A DNA stretch of 64,000 bases, from positions 1-64,000 of the forward strand of contig LVBV01000017.1 in NCBI GenBank assembly GCA_001604565.1. The letters are read 5' to 3'. Below, one piece after another: positions 25,842 through 34,474 of this stretch (its first letter is position 1; each line of letters opens with the position of its first letter). This DNA is from Puniceicoccales bacterium Verruco_01 (GTDB lineage Bacteria; Verrucomicrobiota; Verrucomicrobiia; Opitutales; Oceanipulchritudinaceae). Below the pieces are notes generated by a model, which made no database searches, was not told the DNA's origin, and saw only the letters and a list, made by a program, of their open reading frames with translations. Position numbers and translations under genes: made by a program.

Positions 25842-28286
25842 TCACAGCCCCGTACCGGGGACCTTGGCGCTCAGGAGCAGACGGAAGGGTTTGAGCCCCG
25901 AGGACTCGGCCAGAATCTCCACCGTTCCCGTCTCATTCGTCGTCTGGACGAGCGCCTGCGCAAGTCCGTTGAAGGCCGAGCGGCTGCTCCCCTTGTCGGG
26001 TTCGTGACAGCTCGGATCACCGTTGCCAACGCCGATCAGCCGACCCGGACCCCGGACGGTGAAGGAAACCTTGTTGCCCGCCACGGGAACGACGCGTTCC
26101 TGCGCATCGACGATCTCGACCCGCACGACGGCGAGGTCCGCGCCATCCGCAACGAGGTCGCTGCGGTCGGCGTAAAGACGTACGGCAAAGGGCGCACCGG
26201 TGGTCTCGCGGGTGTCCACGACTTCACGGCCCTTGTAAACGCCCTTCGCCACCAGCGTTCCGGGGGCGTATTTCACCTTCCACTCCAGATGGTGCAGGGG
26301 CTGCACCGTCTGAACTCCGAGGGAAACGCCGTTCAGGAAGAGTTCCACCTTCTCGCAGTTGGTCTGCACCCAGACGGGGATCTCCTCGCCCTCTTTGCCC
26401 TGCCAGTTCCAGTGCGGGAAGAGGTGCAGCACCGGATCGTCGGTCCAGCACGCCTTGTAATAGTAATAGCTGTCCTTGGGGAAGCCGCAAAGGTCCATGA
26501 AGCCGTAGTGGCTGTTGACGACGGGCCAGTCGAAGGGCCGGGGCTCGCCCTTGTAATCAAAGGCAGTCCAGACGAACCCGCCCGCGACGTATTCCCGGGA
26601 GGCCACCGGCGGCCATGCCGCCTCCACCACCTGCCCCGGCGAACCAGCATTGATGCTGTAGGCCGCAAGGTATCCCTTCTCCGGATCGCCCCAAAACTGA
26701 TCCCAGTGTTTCGTGGAGTACTCGCCGCGCGTGCCCTGCTCGCTGGCGATTTCCGAGGCGACGATCGGCGCGTTCGGGAAGAGAGCGTGCACGGAATCGT
26801 ACACGTCCGGATGGTAGTTGATGCCGATGACGTCGAGCGAACCGGCCATGCCCGACGGACTGTCGAAGCCGCCGTTCATCGCCGCCGTCACCGGACGCGA
26901 GGGATCGAGCCCGCGCACGCACTGCCGCATCGCCGCGGCCCGCGCACCCGCCTCGGGAGTGCCTTGGATCCACTGCTCGTTGCAGAGGGACCAGAGGATG
27001 ATGCTCGGGTGATTGCGGTCGCGCAGGACCAGGGACTTGAGGTCGGTGTTCTCCACTGCGGGGGTGTCGCGCGAGGTCTGGTCCTCGTACGTGTCGCCAA
27101 AATGGCGGTTCTCCGCGATGACGAGGAAGCCGAGCCGGTCGCACTCGTCCAGAAGGAAGGGCTCCACCGGGTTGTGCGACATGCGGATGGCGTTGCAGCC
27201 CATCTCCTTCAGGCGCTCTAGGCGCCATGTGAAAAGCCGGTCCGGCACGGCCACGCCCACGCCCGCGTGGTCCTGATGCATGTTGACGCCCTTGATCTGC
27301 ACCCTTTTTCCGTTGAGGAAGAATCCGCGCTCCGCGTCGAAGCGGATCTGCCTCACGCCGAAATTCGTCGTCACCTGGTCAACGATCTTCCCGGATACGA
27401 AAAGCGTGCTGCGGAGCCGGTACAGGAACGGGCGTTCCGGCGACCACAAATCGGCGCGGGAAAGGCTCATTTTCCGGACCATTTTCTCCCCCGCGCCCGT
27501 GCGGAGGACCACGGCGGAGGAATCGGCGGCGAGAATCCGGCCTTCGCCGTCGAGAATCTCGCTCAGGAGCGTCGCACTCACGTCGCAGGCGCCCTCGTTG
27601 ACAAGACCCGTATCCACGGTGACGGCGGCATCGGCGGATTGCCCGTCTCCGGCATCGTTCACCTCGGGCATCACGAAGACCCCGTCGGGGGCGATGTGCA
27701 CCGTGTCCAGTATCACCATCCGGACGTGGCGGTAGATACCGCCGCCCTCGTACCACCATCCGTCGTAGCGCGGATCGACCTGCACGACGAGTAGGTTGCC
27801 CGTGCCGAATTTGACGGCGCCGGTGACATCGAAGCGCGAGCGCGAGTATGCGCTGTACTGACGGCCCACCTCCATGCCGTTGAGCCAGTAGCGGCTATTG
27901 CTGCACACTCCGTCGAACTCCAGCCAGACGCGGCGGCCCGCCGCGGCGGCGGGAATGTCCAGCACCTTCCGGTACACGGCGGGCTGCACGGGCAGGAAGG
28001 CGTGCTGGGAATACCAGGCGGTGTTCATGCCCGGATACACGCGGGGATTCGTCTGGCTGAAGCGGCCCTCGATCACGTAATCGTGAGGCACGTTCACCGT
28101 GCGCCACCCTGCGTCGTCGAATTCCGGCGCCACCGCCGTGGCCACGTCGCCGAGGTGGAAACGCCAGCCCCGGTCAAGCGGAACAACCGTCCGGGGCGAG
28201 GCGTCGGCGGCTCCGGCGACACAGGGCAATGCGGCAAGCAGCGGGAGGCCGAGGAAGCGAACGACGGGGATGAGTAAGGATTTCAT
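25842..28286 (-). CDS. Exported GH2 beta-galactosidase-type glycosidase (814 aa)
   Basis: Signal peptide 1-26, then the GH2 sugar-binding jelly roll (LDRGWRFHLGD, NVPHDYVIEG, YRKVLDIP), an Ig-like domain, and the TIM barrel with IRMSHNPVEP, ILWSLCNEQW (acid/base Glu437) and IVASEIASEQGTRGEY (likely nucleophile Glu512). A DUF4982-like and an Ig-like domain make up the C-terminus (RLIGVGNGDPSCHEPDKG), as in many Bacteroidota and Verrucomicrobiota beta-galactosidases. The spacing of the two Glu fits the family. It is the middle gene of GH43-GH2-GH29 with gaps of 44 and 35 bases. Removal of beta-galactose side chains is the likely role; beta-glucuronidase or mannosidase activity is less likely. 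Confidence 0.9.
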   Translation of the reverse strand: MKSLLIPVVRFLGLPLLAALPCVAGAADASPRTVVPLDRGWRFHLGDVATAVAPEFDDAGWRTVNVPHDYVIEGRFSQTNPRVYPGMNTAWYSQHAFLPVQPAVYRKVLDIPAAAAGRRVWLEFDGVCSNSRYWLNGMEVGRQYSAYSRSRFDVTGAVKFGTGNLLVVQVDPRYDGWWYEGGGIYRHVRMVILDTVHIAPDGVFVMPEVNDAGDGQSADAAVTVDTGLVNEGACDVSATLLSEILDGEGRILAADSSAVVLRTGAGEKMVRKMSLSRADLWSPERPFLYRLRSTLFVSGKIVDQVTTNFGVRQIRFDAERGFFLNGKRVQIKGVNMHQDHAGVGVAVPDRLFTWRLERLKEMGCNAIRMSHNPVEPFLLDECDRLGFLVIAENRHFGDTYEDQTSRDTPAVENTDLKSLVLRDRNHPSIILWSLCNEQWIQGTPEAGARAAAMRQCVRGLDPSRPVTAAMNGGFDSPSGMAGSLDVIGINYHPDVYDSVHALFPNAPIVASEIASEQGTRGEYSTKHWDQFWGDPEKGYLAAYSINAGSPGQVVEAAWPPVASREYVAGGFVWTAFDYKGEPRPFDWPVVNSHYGFMDLCGFPKDSYYYYKACWTDDPVLHLFPHWNWQGKEGEEIPVWVQTNCEKVELFLNGVSLGVQTVQPLHHLEWKVKYAPGTLVAKGVYKGREVVDTRETTGAPFAVRLYADRSDLVADGADLAVVRVEIVDAQERVVPVAGNKVSFTVRGPGRLIGVGNGDPSCHEPDKGSSRSAFNGLAQALVQTTNETGTVEILAESSGLKPFRLLLSAKVPGTGL

Positions 28287-28330
28287 GGATGCAAGCGTGC
28301 CGGCATTGGTTGAAAGAAGAAGTGCCGCCC

Positions 28331-30025
28331 CTAGGGGGCTGAGTTTTCCGGTTCGTAGTCGAACCAGTCGAAATCCGCAGGGGCGGTGGACTCCGCGCCG
28401 TTTCCCGTTGCATAGACGCCGATCATCATGCCGGTGAAGCACATCACGCCTCCGTTACTCCACGACGCCTCGACGGAAAGCCTTTCCGACGGAATTTCGC
28501 CAACGGTTTTCTCAGGTCCGTCCCCTGATTTCCACACAAAACGGTACCGGTCGCGATCGGCGTGGACGGCGAGCTGCGCCGGTCCGGCAGGGATCGGAGC
28601 CTCGCCAAGCCGCACGACGCCCCCGGGCTCCACAAGGCGCAGGATCAGGCGACGCACCCCATTCTCGCGGACGACGCAGAAATCGGCGTGCAGCTCGTCG
28701 GTCTGGCGCAGGACGAGCCCCGCCTCTTCGCCGTCGCGGACGGGATTGAAATCCAAAAAAGTGGCGAAGCGCACGGAAAAATCCCTCTGGCGGCGGACTA
28801 GCGCCGTCTGAGGAGCGTGGTCGCAGAGCGTCGCCGCCGCACCCTTCAGGCGAAGCCAGCCGGGCCGCTCGCCAAGGCGATATCGCGCAGGATCGGGATT
28901 GCGGACGTAATTCCATTCAAGACCCGGCGAGGGCGCGTCGAACTCGTCGCGAACCGGCTGCGCGACGGCTCTGCCCCGAGGCAGGGCGGGACCGGGGCCC
29001 TCCATGAGCACGCGGCGCCGGTCACCCATGACGGGCCAACCGTCCCGAGTCCATTCGACGGGCATAAGGAAACTCTCGCGGCCAAGGGGACTGACGCCAT
29101 TCCGGGGCCGGACCCCAAGGCAGACGCCCCACCAGGAGCCGTCGGGAAGCTGCACCATGTCCGCATGCCCCGTGGCGGAAATGGGATTGTCCGGGAGGTC
29201 GCGGTGGGTGAGAACCGGGTTGTTCTCGAAAGGCATGTAGGGGCCCCAGGGGGAATCGCTGACGGCTACGGTCTCGCGATGGTCGCCGCCGGTGCCGCCC
29301 TCGGCGATCATGAGGTAATAGAGCCCGTTGATTTTATAAAGGTGCGGACCCTCGGGATACTGGCCGCCCGTGCCCGTCCAGATCAGGCGCCCGGGCAGCT
29401 TCTGCCCCGGCGTGTAGGCCCCCTTGGCCAGATCCAGTTCCATGAGGTAGATCATTCCCGTGCCGAAGCCCCCGCCGGCGGGATGAACCACGTAGGTTTT
29501 GCCGTCGTCGTCAAAAAGGAGAGAGGGATCCGCGCTTGCGGAATGCAGCCAAACCGGCTCCGACCACGGCCCGCGAGGATCCTTCGCGGTGACGTAGAAT
29601 TCGCCGCCCTCGGCGAAGTTCGTCGTGATCATGTAGAAGAGGCCGTCGTGGTAACGGATCGTGGGGGCATAGATCCCGGAAGAACTGCGGCAGCCTCCGA
29701 GCGGGAGTTGCGAGGGAGTGGTAAGGCAGTATGAGATGAGCTCCCAGTTCACCAGATCGCGGCTGTGGTACACGGGGACGCCTGGAAAGTATTCGAAGGA
29801 GCTGCACACCATGTAATAGTCCGTCCCCGCCCGGCAGATGCTGGGATCCGGGGAGAAACCGGTCACGACCGGATTGCGGAAATCCGCCCCACGGGCCGAA
29901 AGGGTGGTCGGTTGTTCCGGCAGGGAGAATCCCGGCAGCGCGCCATTGGAAGGGGAAGCGGGTGCGGAGAACGCCGCAAATGCCGGAATCGTTGCCATAC
30001 CGATCAATATATTGAAGGCTCGCAT
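28331..30025 (-). CDS. Exported GH43 glycosidase (xylosidase/arabinofuranosidase-type, 564 aa)
   Basis: A signal peptide (1-20) is followed by a five-bladed GH43 propeller with the three acidic residues in order: GFSPDPSICR (Asp60, base), SADPSLLFDDDG (Asp166) and GQYPEGPHLYK (Glu225, acid). From about 365 a beta-sandwich of the GH43 C2/DUF1349 type follows, as in XynB-like enzymes. The start at 30025 exposes the signal peptide; the longer frame would hide it. It is the first gene of the GH43-GH2-GH29 set, so its upstream region carries the promoter. It could release arabinofuranose or xylose; the C2-like domain points to a beta-xylosidase or alpha-arabinofuranosidase. Confidence 0.88.
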   Translation of the reverse strand: MRAFNILIGMATIPAFAAFSAPASPSNGALPGFSLPEQPTTLSARGADFRNPVVTGFSPDPSICRAGTDYYMVCSSFEYFPGVPVYHSRDLVNWELISYCLTTPSQLPLGGCRSSSGIYAPTIRYHDGLFYMITTNFAEGGEFYVTAKDPRGPWSEPVWLHSASADPSLLFDDDGKTYVVHPAGGGFGTGMIYLMELDLAKGAYTPGQKLPGRLIWTGTGGQYPEGPHLYKINGLYYLMIAEGGTGGDHRETVAVSDSPWGPYMPFENNPVLTHRDLPDNPISATGHADMVQLPDGSWWGVCLGVRPRNGVSPLGRESFLMPVEWTRDGWPVMGDRRRVLMEGPGPALPRGRAVAQPVRDEFDAPSPGLEWNYVRNPDPARYRLGERPGWLRLKGAAATLCDHAPQTALVRRQRDFSVRFATFLDFNPVRDGEEAGLVLRQTDELHADFCVVRENGVRRLILRLVEPGGVVRLGEAPIPAGPAQLAVHADRDRYRFVWKSGDGPEKTVGEIPSERLSVEASWSNGGVMCFTGMMIGVYATGNGAESTAPADFDWFDYEPENSAP

Positions 30026-30747
30026 CTTAAAATTCAGAAAGTAAATTGAACTGCCCGATTCTTTTAGATAGAACCCGGCATCAGTTGACTGGCACGCGTA
30101 GAAAAAAGACAGCGGCACCAATGAAAGGGTTCACATAGGGTGATGAACGGAATTCCGGGGCGTATTCCGCCAAGAAATCGGAAGGATATCGCGATGCGCC
30201 CGGGTACCGGTCACGGAAGAGGCCGGCGCGCTCCCTTTGAAGACCGACGCGGCCATGAGCCGTGCTGTGCCTCCAAGTCATTGACCCATTGGGCATGAAA
30301 CCGAAGGCACACCCATTCCATCAGCGCATTCCGGCATTCCACGGCCTTGCGCCACCATTCCTCCGCCTCGCAGCGATCCTCAAAACCACCCCGGAGGCGG
30401 CGCCGTGACGAATGCCCGGCGGGCCTGCTTTTCCGCGAACGATCCAACCCACGTTCCCCGCTCTCCCGCATCGCCAATGCCTCCAGTGTTTCGCCCGATC
30501 CGCAAGCGGATTTTCCCGTAATAACTAGCTATACAGGGCGAAAATCATAGACATAAAAAATACCTCCGGATCGCAAATCGGGAATCGCTCCCGGCGAAAT
30601 TCGGAACCTGAAACAAAAGCTTGATGAGGAATATCTCATCTCTTATCAACGCATTCAGGCGGCAAACCCCGCCATCCTTTTTTCTTCGACACAACGCAAC
30701 GACCGTCCCCGAAGGATGAAACCCGCCGAAGCGCTGGAGGGAGCCCG
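30026..30747. other. Divergent regulatory region between GH43 and the sigma factor gene
   Basis: This 722-bp gap is the AT-rich part of the window between 30520 and 30660. It has a 6+6 palindrome with a GAATAT centre (GATGAG at 30624-30629, CTCATC at 30636-30641) and a looser inverted pair (GATTTTC at 30510-30516, GAAAATC at 30541-30547). A small minus-strand frame lies within it (30211-30477). No promoter could be assigned with confidence. Confidence 0.4.
30211..30477 (-). CDS. Doubtful small ORF or gene remnant (88 aa)
   Basis: The central part of the encoded peptide (EDRCEAEEWWRKAVECRNAL, then MEWVCLRFHAQWVNDLEAQH) has an amphipathic, Trp- and Cys-containing look unlike the Arg/Pro-rich shadows elsewhere, so part of it may once have been coding. 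Both ends are Arg-rich and look random. No RBS or family is recognisable. It may be the remains of a decayed gene. Confidence 0.25.
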   Translation of the reverse strand: MAMRESGERGLDRSRKSRPAGHSSRRRLRGGFEDRCEAEEWWRKAVECRNALMEWVCLRFHAQWVNDLEAQHGSWPRRSSKGARRPLP

Positions 30748-31320
30748 TTGCACGGCAACATGAGTGAGAACCGCACAGATCCGCCCCATCCGTCACAGGA
30801 ATTCGACGGCTCCAGAAATCTGAATCTGGAAGTGTACGCGGAACTGAGGAAACTCGCCGCGCGGCGGATGGCGCAGCAGGCCGCCGGGGGAACGCTCCAG
30901 CCGACGATCCTCGTGCACGAGGCGTGGCTGCGGATGTCGGCCAAGGGCGGCAAGTGGAAGGACCGGAATCACTTTCTGGCCACGGCGGCCCTCACGATGC
31001 GGCACATCCTGATCGACAACGCCCGGCGCAAGGCGAGCCTCCGCCACGGAAAGGGCCTCGTGCGGACGGAGACGGGCCGTCTGGGATCGCTCGCCGCCCC
31101 TACTCCCGACGACGACATCCTGCGCATCGACGAGGGCGTGCGGGAGCTGGAGAAGGTCAATCCCCTCCGTGCGCAGATCGTCGTGGCCCGCTTCTTCGGC
31201 GGGCTCTCGAACGCCGAAATCGCGGGAGGGCTGGACATCGGCGAACGCAGTGTGGAGCGCCACTGGGCGGCGGCCAAGCTGTGGCTCTACCGCTGGATGC
31301 AAACGACGGGGAGGCCATGA
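30748..31320 (+). CDS. ECF-type RNA polymerase sigma factor (TIGR02999-like, 190 aa)
   Basis: Region 2 is seen in NLEVYAELRKLAARRMAQQA, QPTILVHEAWLRM and RNHFLATAALTMRHILIDNA; region 4 is the helix-turn-helix in LSNAEIAGGLDIGERSVERH near the C-terminus, ending in the conserved-type WAAAKLWLYR. This pattern is that of the sigma-70-like family common in Planctomycetes and Verrucomicrobiota. A TTG start at 30748 is preferred because GGAGG (30736-30740) is 7 bases upstream; the ATG at 30760 would be 19 bases away. The stop overlaps the kinase start (ATGA), so the two are translationally coupled and the kinase probably controls or responds with the sigma factor. Confidence 0.88.
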   Translation: MHGNMSENRTDPPHPSQEFDGSRNLNLEVYAELRKLAARRMAQQAAGGTLQPTILVHEAWLRMSAKGGKWKDRNHFLATAALTMRHILIDNARRKASLRHGKGLVRTETGRLGSLAAPTPDDDILRIDEGVRELEKVNPLRAQIVVARFFGGLSNAEIAGGLDIGERSVERHWAAAKLWLYRWMQTTGRP

Positions 31321-33422
31321 GCGGCGAAGAGACAAAAGACCGGTCCGACCGCGCCGAGGAGATCTTCCTCGGCGCTCTGGAGTGCCCCGACGCCGCGCAG
31401 CGCGAGATTTTCCTTAGGGATTGCTGTGGGACGGATGCCCAGCTGCGCCGTATTGTGGAGGGGATGCTGGAGGACCTGCCCAAGGCGACGACGTTCTTCG
31501 AGACGACCTCGCAGAACCTCTCGCTGCCGCAGGGTTTTCACATCGAGGACGATCTTGAGGAGGGCGCGCTCATCGGCCCGTACCGCATCGTCCGCCTCCT
31601 CGGCGAAGGTGGCAGCAGCCGGGTGTACGAGGCCGAACAGGACGTTCCCGTCCGCAGAAGGGTGGCCGTCAAGATCCTCAAGCCGGGAATGGACACAGCG
31701 GCGGTGATCGCCCGTTTCGAGGCGGAACGGCAGACGCTGGCCGTGCTGGAACATCCCAACATCTCCCGCGTGTTCGACGCCGGGGCGACGGTCACGGGCC
31801 GGCCCTATTTCGTGATGGAGCTCGTGCACGGGACGAGGATCACCGACTACTGCTTTGCCAACCATCTGCCGCTGGAGGAACGGCTGCGTCTGGCGTGTCA
31901 GGTCTGCCGGGCTCTCCAGCACGCGCACAACAAGGGCATCGTCCACAGGGACATCAAGCCCTCGAACATCCTGATCTCCGTGATCGACTCCGTTGCGGTG
32001 CCCAAGCTCATCGACTTCGGCATCGCCAAGGCGATCGACACTCCCGCCGCCAGCGGGCAGACGATTCAGGGGCAGCCCATCGGCACGCCCGCTTACATGA
32101 GTCCCGAGCAGATCGGCGGCGGGCAGGACATCGACACCCGGAGCGACGTGTACAGCCTTGGCGTCGTCCTCTACGAGCTGATCGCGGGAAAGCCTCCTTT
32201 CGACAACGACGCCCTGATCCAGGGCGGGTTCGAGACAATGCGGCAGCGCCTCCTCTACGAGATTCCCGCGCGGCCCTCCTCACAGGCGGGGACAAAGGAC
32301 CTCCACCGGCGCAAGGAGCTGGACTGGATCGTGATGAAGGCGATCGAAAAGGACCGCGAGAAACGCTATTCGACCGCGCACGCCCTCGCGGCGGATCTGG
32401 AAAACTACCTCAGGAACGAACCGGTCAGGGCTCATCCGCCCAGCCGCTTCTATCGGCTGAAGAAGCTGTTTCTGCGGAACCGCATCGCATCGGCGTCCGT
32501 CGCGTTTGCGGCGGTAGCTCTCTTGACCGGCTTCACGGCGTCCACCTTCCTGTATCTGCGCACCCGTGCCGCGGAACAGCAGCAGACGCTCCTGCGCAAG
32601 GCGGCGGAGGAGCGCGCACATGTGACAAAAGCCGCCATCCTCATTCTGGAGGAAAAGCCCGCCGAGGCCGACGCGGAGATCCGCCTCATGGGCGGAGATC
32701 TCACCCAGCCCTCGGTGGAGGCGACCAACGTCTTCAGAACCCTCGCCATCTGGAGTGCCCGCAACGGCGACTGGAAGACCTCTGCGGACCGCTGGCTGGC
32801 CATGTCCCGCGTCAGCCGTTACGACGAAAACGACATGACCGACAAGGTCACGAGGGATCTGCTCCCCATCGCGCCCACCCTCGTCATGACCTGCGATTTC
32901 GCACGGTATCGGCAATTCCAGCAGTTTCTGATCCAGAGGCTCGGCAACACCACTTTTCCCTTCGCGGCGGAACACCTGCTCAAGCTGTGTCTTTTGACAC
33001 CCGCGTCCCCCGCCCTGCTGGTCCAGCTCCAGCACGCCGCGGCGCTCGCGGAACAGTCGATGCCGGGCAACGCCTCCACCACACCCACTGACTGGATGGA
33101 GGCATGGCGCTGCGTGGCAATCGGCCTGTGGTATTATCGGAGCGGTTCGCCCGAAAAGGCGATTGTCTGGTGCAGCCGCTCGCTTTTGCGGCGCGACTGG
33201 GAGGAGGCCCGCGCGATGCAGGCGCTCCTCATCCGCGCCATGTCGCGCAAGACCACGGGGGACATCGAGGGAGCGTTGACGGATCTGGAAGCCGCCCGCA
33301 CATCCATCAAACAACATCTCCTTCAGCCGCTGGACGAAATGAAGGACGGCTACTTTCACGACTGGCTGAACGCCAGCATCCTCCTCGGCGAGGCGGAGCG
33401 CTCGGTGCTCGAAGCAAGGTGA
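31317..33422 (+). CDS. Membrane-anchored Ser/Thr protein kinase (701 aa)
   Basis: An N-terminal helical region (1-85) precedes a Hanks-type kinase domain (about 89-370): GEGGSSRVYEA glycine loop, VAVKILK with Lys119, HRDIKPSN with catalytic Asp212, DFG with Asp233 and GTPAYMSPEQ. A single membrane helix follows (about 391-414), and a C-terminal helical part of about 285 residues that resembles TPR-like repeats, probably outside the membrane as a sensor. All catalytic residues are intact. It begins inside the stop of the ECF sigma gene. Such kinase-sigma pairs are known in this group of bacteria; the signal and the regulon are not visible here. Confidence 0.9.
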   Translation: MSGEETKDRSDRAEEIFLGALECPDAAQREIFLRDCCGTDAQLRRIVEGMLEDLPKATTFFETTSQNLSLPQGFHIEDDLEEGALIGPYRIVRLLGEGGSSRVYEAEQDVPVRRRVAVKILKPGMDTAAVIARFEAERQTLAVLEHPNISRVFDAGATVTGRPYFVMELVHGTRITDYCFANHLPLEERLRLACQVCRALQHAHNKGIVHRDIKPSNILISVIDSVAVPKLIDFGIAKAIDTPAASGQTIQGQPIGTPAYMSPEQIGGGQDIDTRSDVYSLGVVLYELIAGKPPFDNDALIQGGFETMRQRLLYEIPARPSSQAGTKDLHRRKELDWIVMKAIEKDREKRYSTAHALAADLENYLRNEPVRAHPPSRFYRLKKLFLRNRIASASVAFAAVALLTGFTASTFLYLRTRAAEQQQTLLRKAAEERAHVTKAAILILEEKPAEADAEIRLMGGDLTQPSVEATNVFRTLAIWSARNGDWKTSADRWLAMSRVSRYDENDMTDKVTRDLLPIAPTLVMTCDFARYRQFQQFLIQRLGNTTFPFAAEHLLKLCLLTPASPALLVQLQHAAALAEQSMPGNASTTPTDWMEAWRCVAIGLWYYRSGSPEKAIVWCSRSLLRRDWEEARAMQALLIRAMSRKTTGDIEGALTDLEAARTSIKQHLLQPLDEMKDGYFHDWLNASILLGEAERSVLEAR

Positions 33423-33437
33423 CGTCCGCCGGCCCGG

Positions 33438-34439
33438 CTACCGGGACGGATTGCGCGCGAGATAATCCTTCGCGTAGGCCTCGACGCCCTCCGCCGTGGA
33501 AATCGCGGGGGAGTAGCCGAGGTCGGCGCGGGCGCTCGATATGTCGAACCAGTGGCTCGTGGCGAGCTCCAAGGCGGAAAAGCGCGTCAGGGGCGGCTCG
33601 CCGCGCAGGGCGAAAAGCCGCCACGCCCCCTCCATCGCCGCGCCCGCGAATCCCGCAAGCGGTGCGGGAACATGCCCCGTGACCTCTGGCACGCCGATCC
33701 GAGCGAGAAGCGCGTTGATCCACGGCCAGAGGAGGACCGGCTCGCCCTGACTGATGAAGTAGGCCCGTCCGCAGCCCCGGCCCGCCGCGAGGGCGTCCAG
33801 AGCCAGCACGTGTGCGAGGGCCGCGCTTTCCACATGCGTCACGTCCACCCTATTTTTTCCATTCCCGACGATCCGGAACCTTCCCGCCTTCGCCGCAGCG
33901 ATCACCCTTGGGAGCAGATGCGGGTCCCCCACCCCGAAGATGAGGTGGGGCCTTAGCGCGCAGACCGAGAGGACGCCCGGAGCGTCCGCCAGAAGCGCCT
34001 CCCGCTCGGCGATGACCTTGGTGGCCACGTAGGCGTTCGGGGCCTTCGCGCAAAGGGGAAGGGCTTCATTCCCGCCCTCGATATCGAGGCCGTTATAGAC
34101 CACGCTGGGCGTGCTCGTGTGGACGAGGAGGTGCACGCCCTGCGCCCGGCAGGCGGCGATCACATTGCGCGTACCGGTCACATTCGCGGCATAGTAGTCC
34201 TCATACCGGCCCCACACCCCGGCCTTCGCGGCGGTGTGGATCACCCCGTCCATTCCCCGGCAGGCCTCGCACACGGCGGAAAAGTCCGCCACATCGCCCC
34301 GGGTGAAGAGGACGCCGAGTTTCTCCAGCTCCGGCTGGGGAGAGCGCCCGAGGCCAAAGACCTCGTCCCCGCGTTCCAAAAGCCGCCGCACGACGGCCCT
34401 GCCGAGAAATCCGCCCGCACCTGTGACCAGAATCCTCAT
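33438..34439 (-). CDS. oleD: OleD-like NAD(P)-dependent reductase (3-beta-HSD/SDR family)
   Basis: A 333-aa extended SDR: TGAGGFLG NAD(P)-binding motif (6-13), the STPSVV segment (109-114), Tyr137 and Lys141 in NAYVATK, and RAYFISQGEPV further on. The overall pattern is that of OleD, which reduces the 2-alkyl-3-ketoacid made by OleA in long-chain olefin synthesis. Sterol dehydrogenase-like proteins have the same fold, so the name rests mainly on its sharing an apparent operon with an OleC-like ligase. It is the last gene of oleC-like, symporter, oleD-like, 35 bases after the symporter stop. No oleA or oleB lies nearby. Confidence 0.78.
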   Translation of the reverse strand: MRILVTGAGGFLGRAVVRRLLERGDEVFGLGRSPQPELEKLGVLFTRGDVADFSAVCEACRGMDGVIHTAAKAGVWGRYEDYYAANVTGTRNVIAACRAQGVHLLVHTSTPSVVYNGLDIEGGNEALPLCAKAPNAYVATKVIAEREALLADAPGVLSVCALRPHLIFGVGDPHLLPRVIAAAKAGRFRIVGNGKNRVDVTHVESAALAHVLALDALAAGRGCGRAYFISQGEPVLLWPWINALLARIGVPEVTGHVPAPLAGFAGAAMEGAWRLFALRGEPPLTRFSALELATSHWFDISSARADLGYSPAISTAEGVEAYAKDYLARNPSR

Positions 34440-34474
34440 ACGAAGCTGGGGTGTATCCCGCCGGGGGCCTCCGT

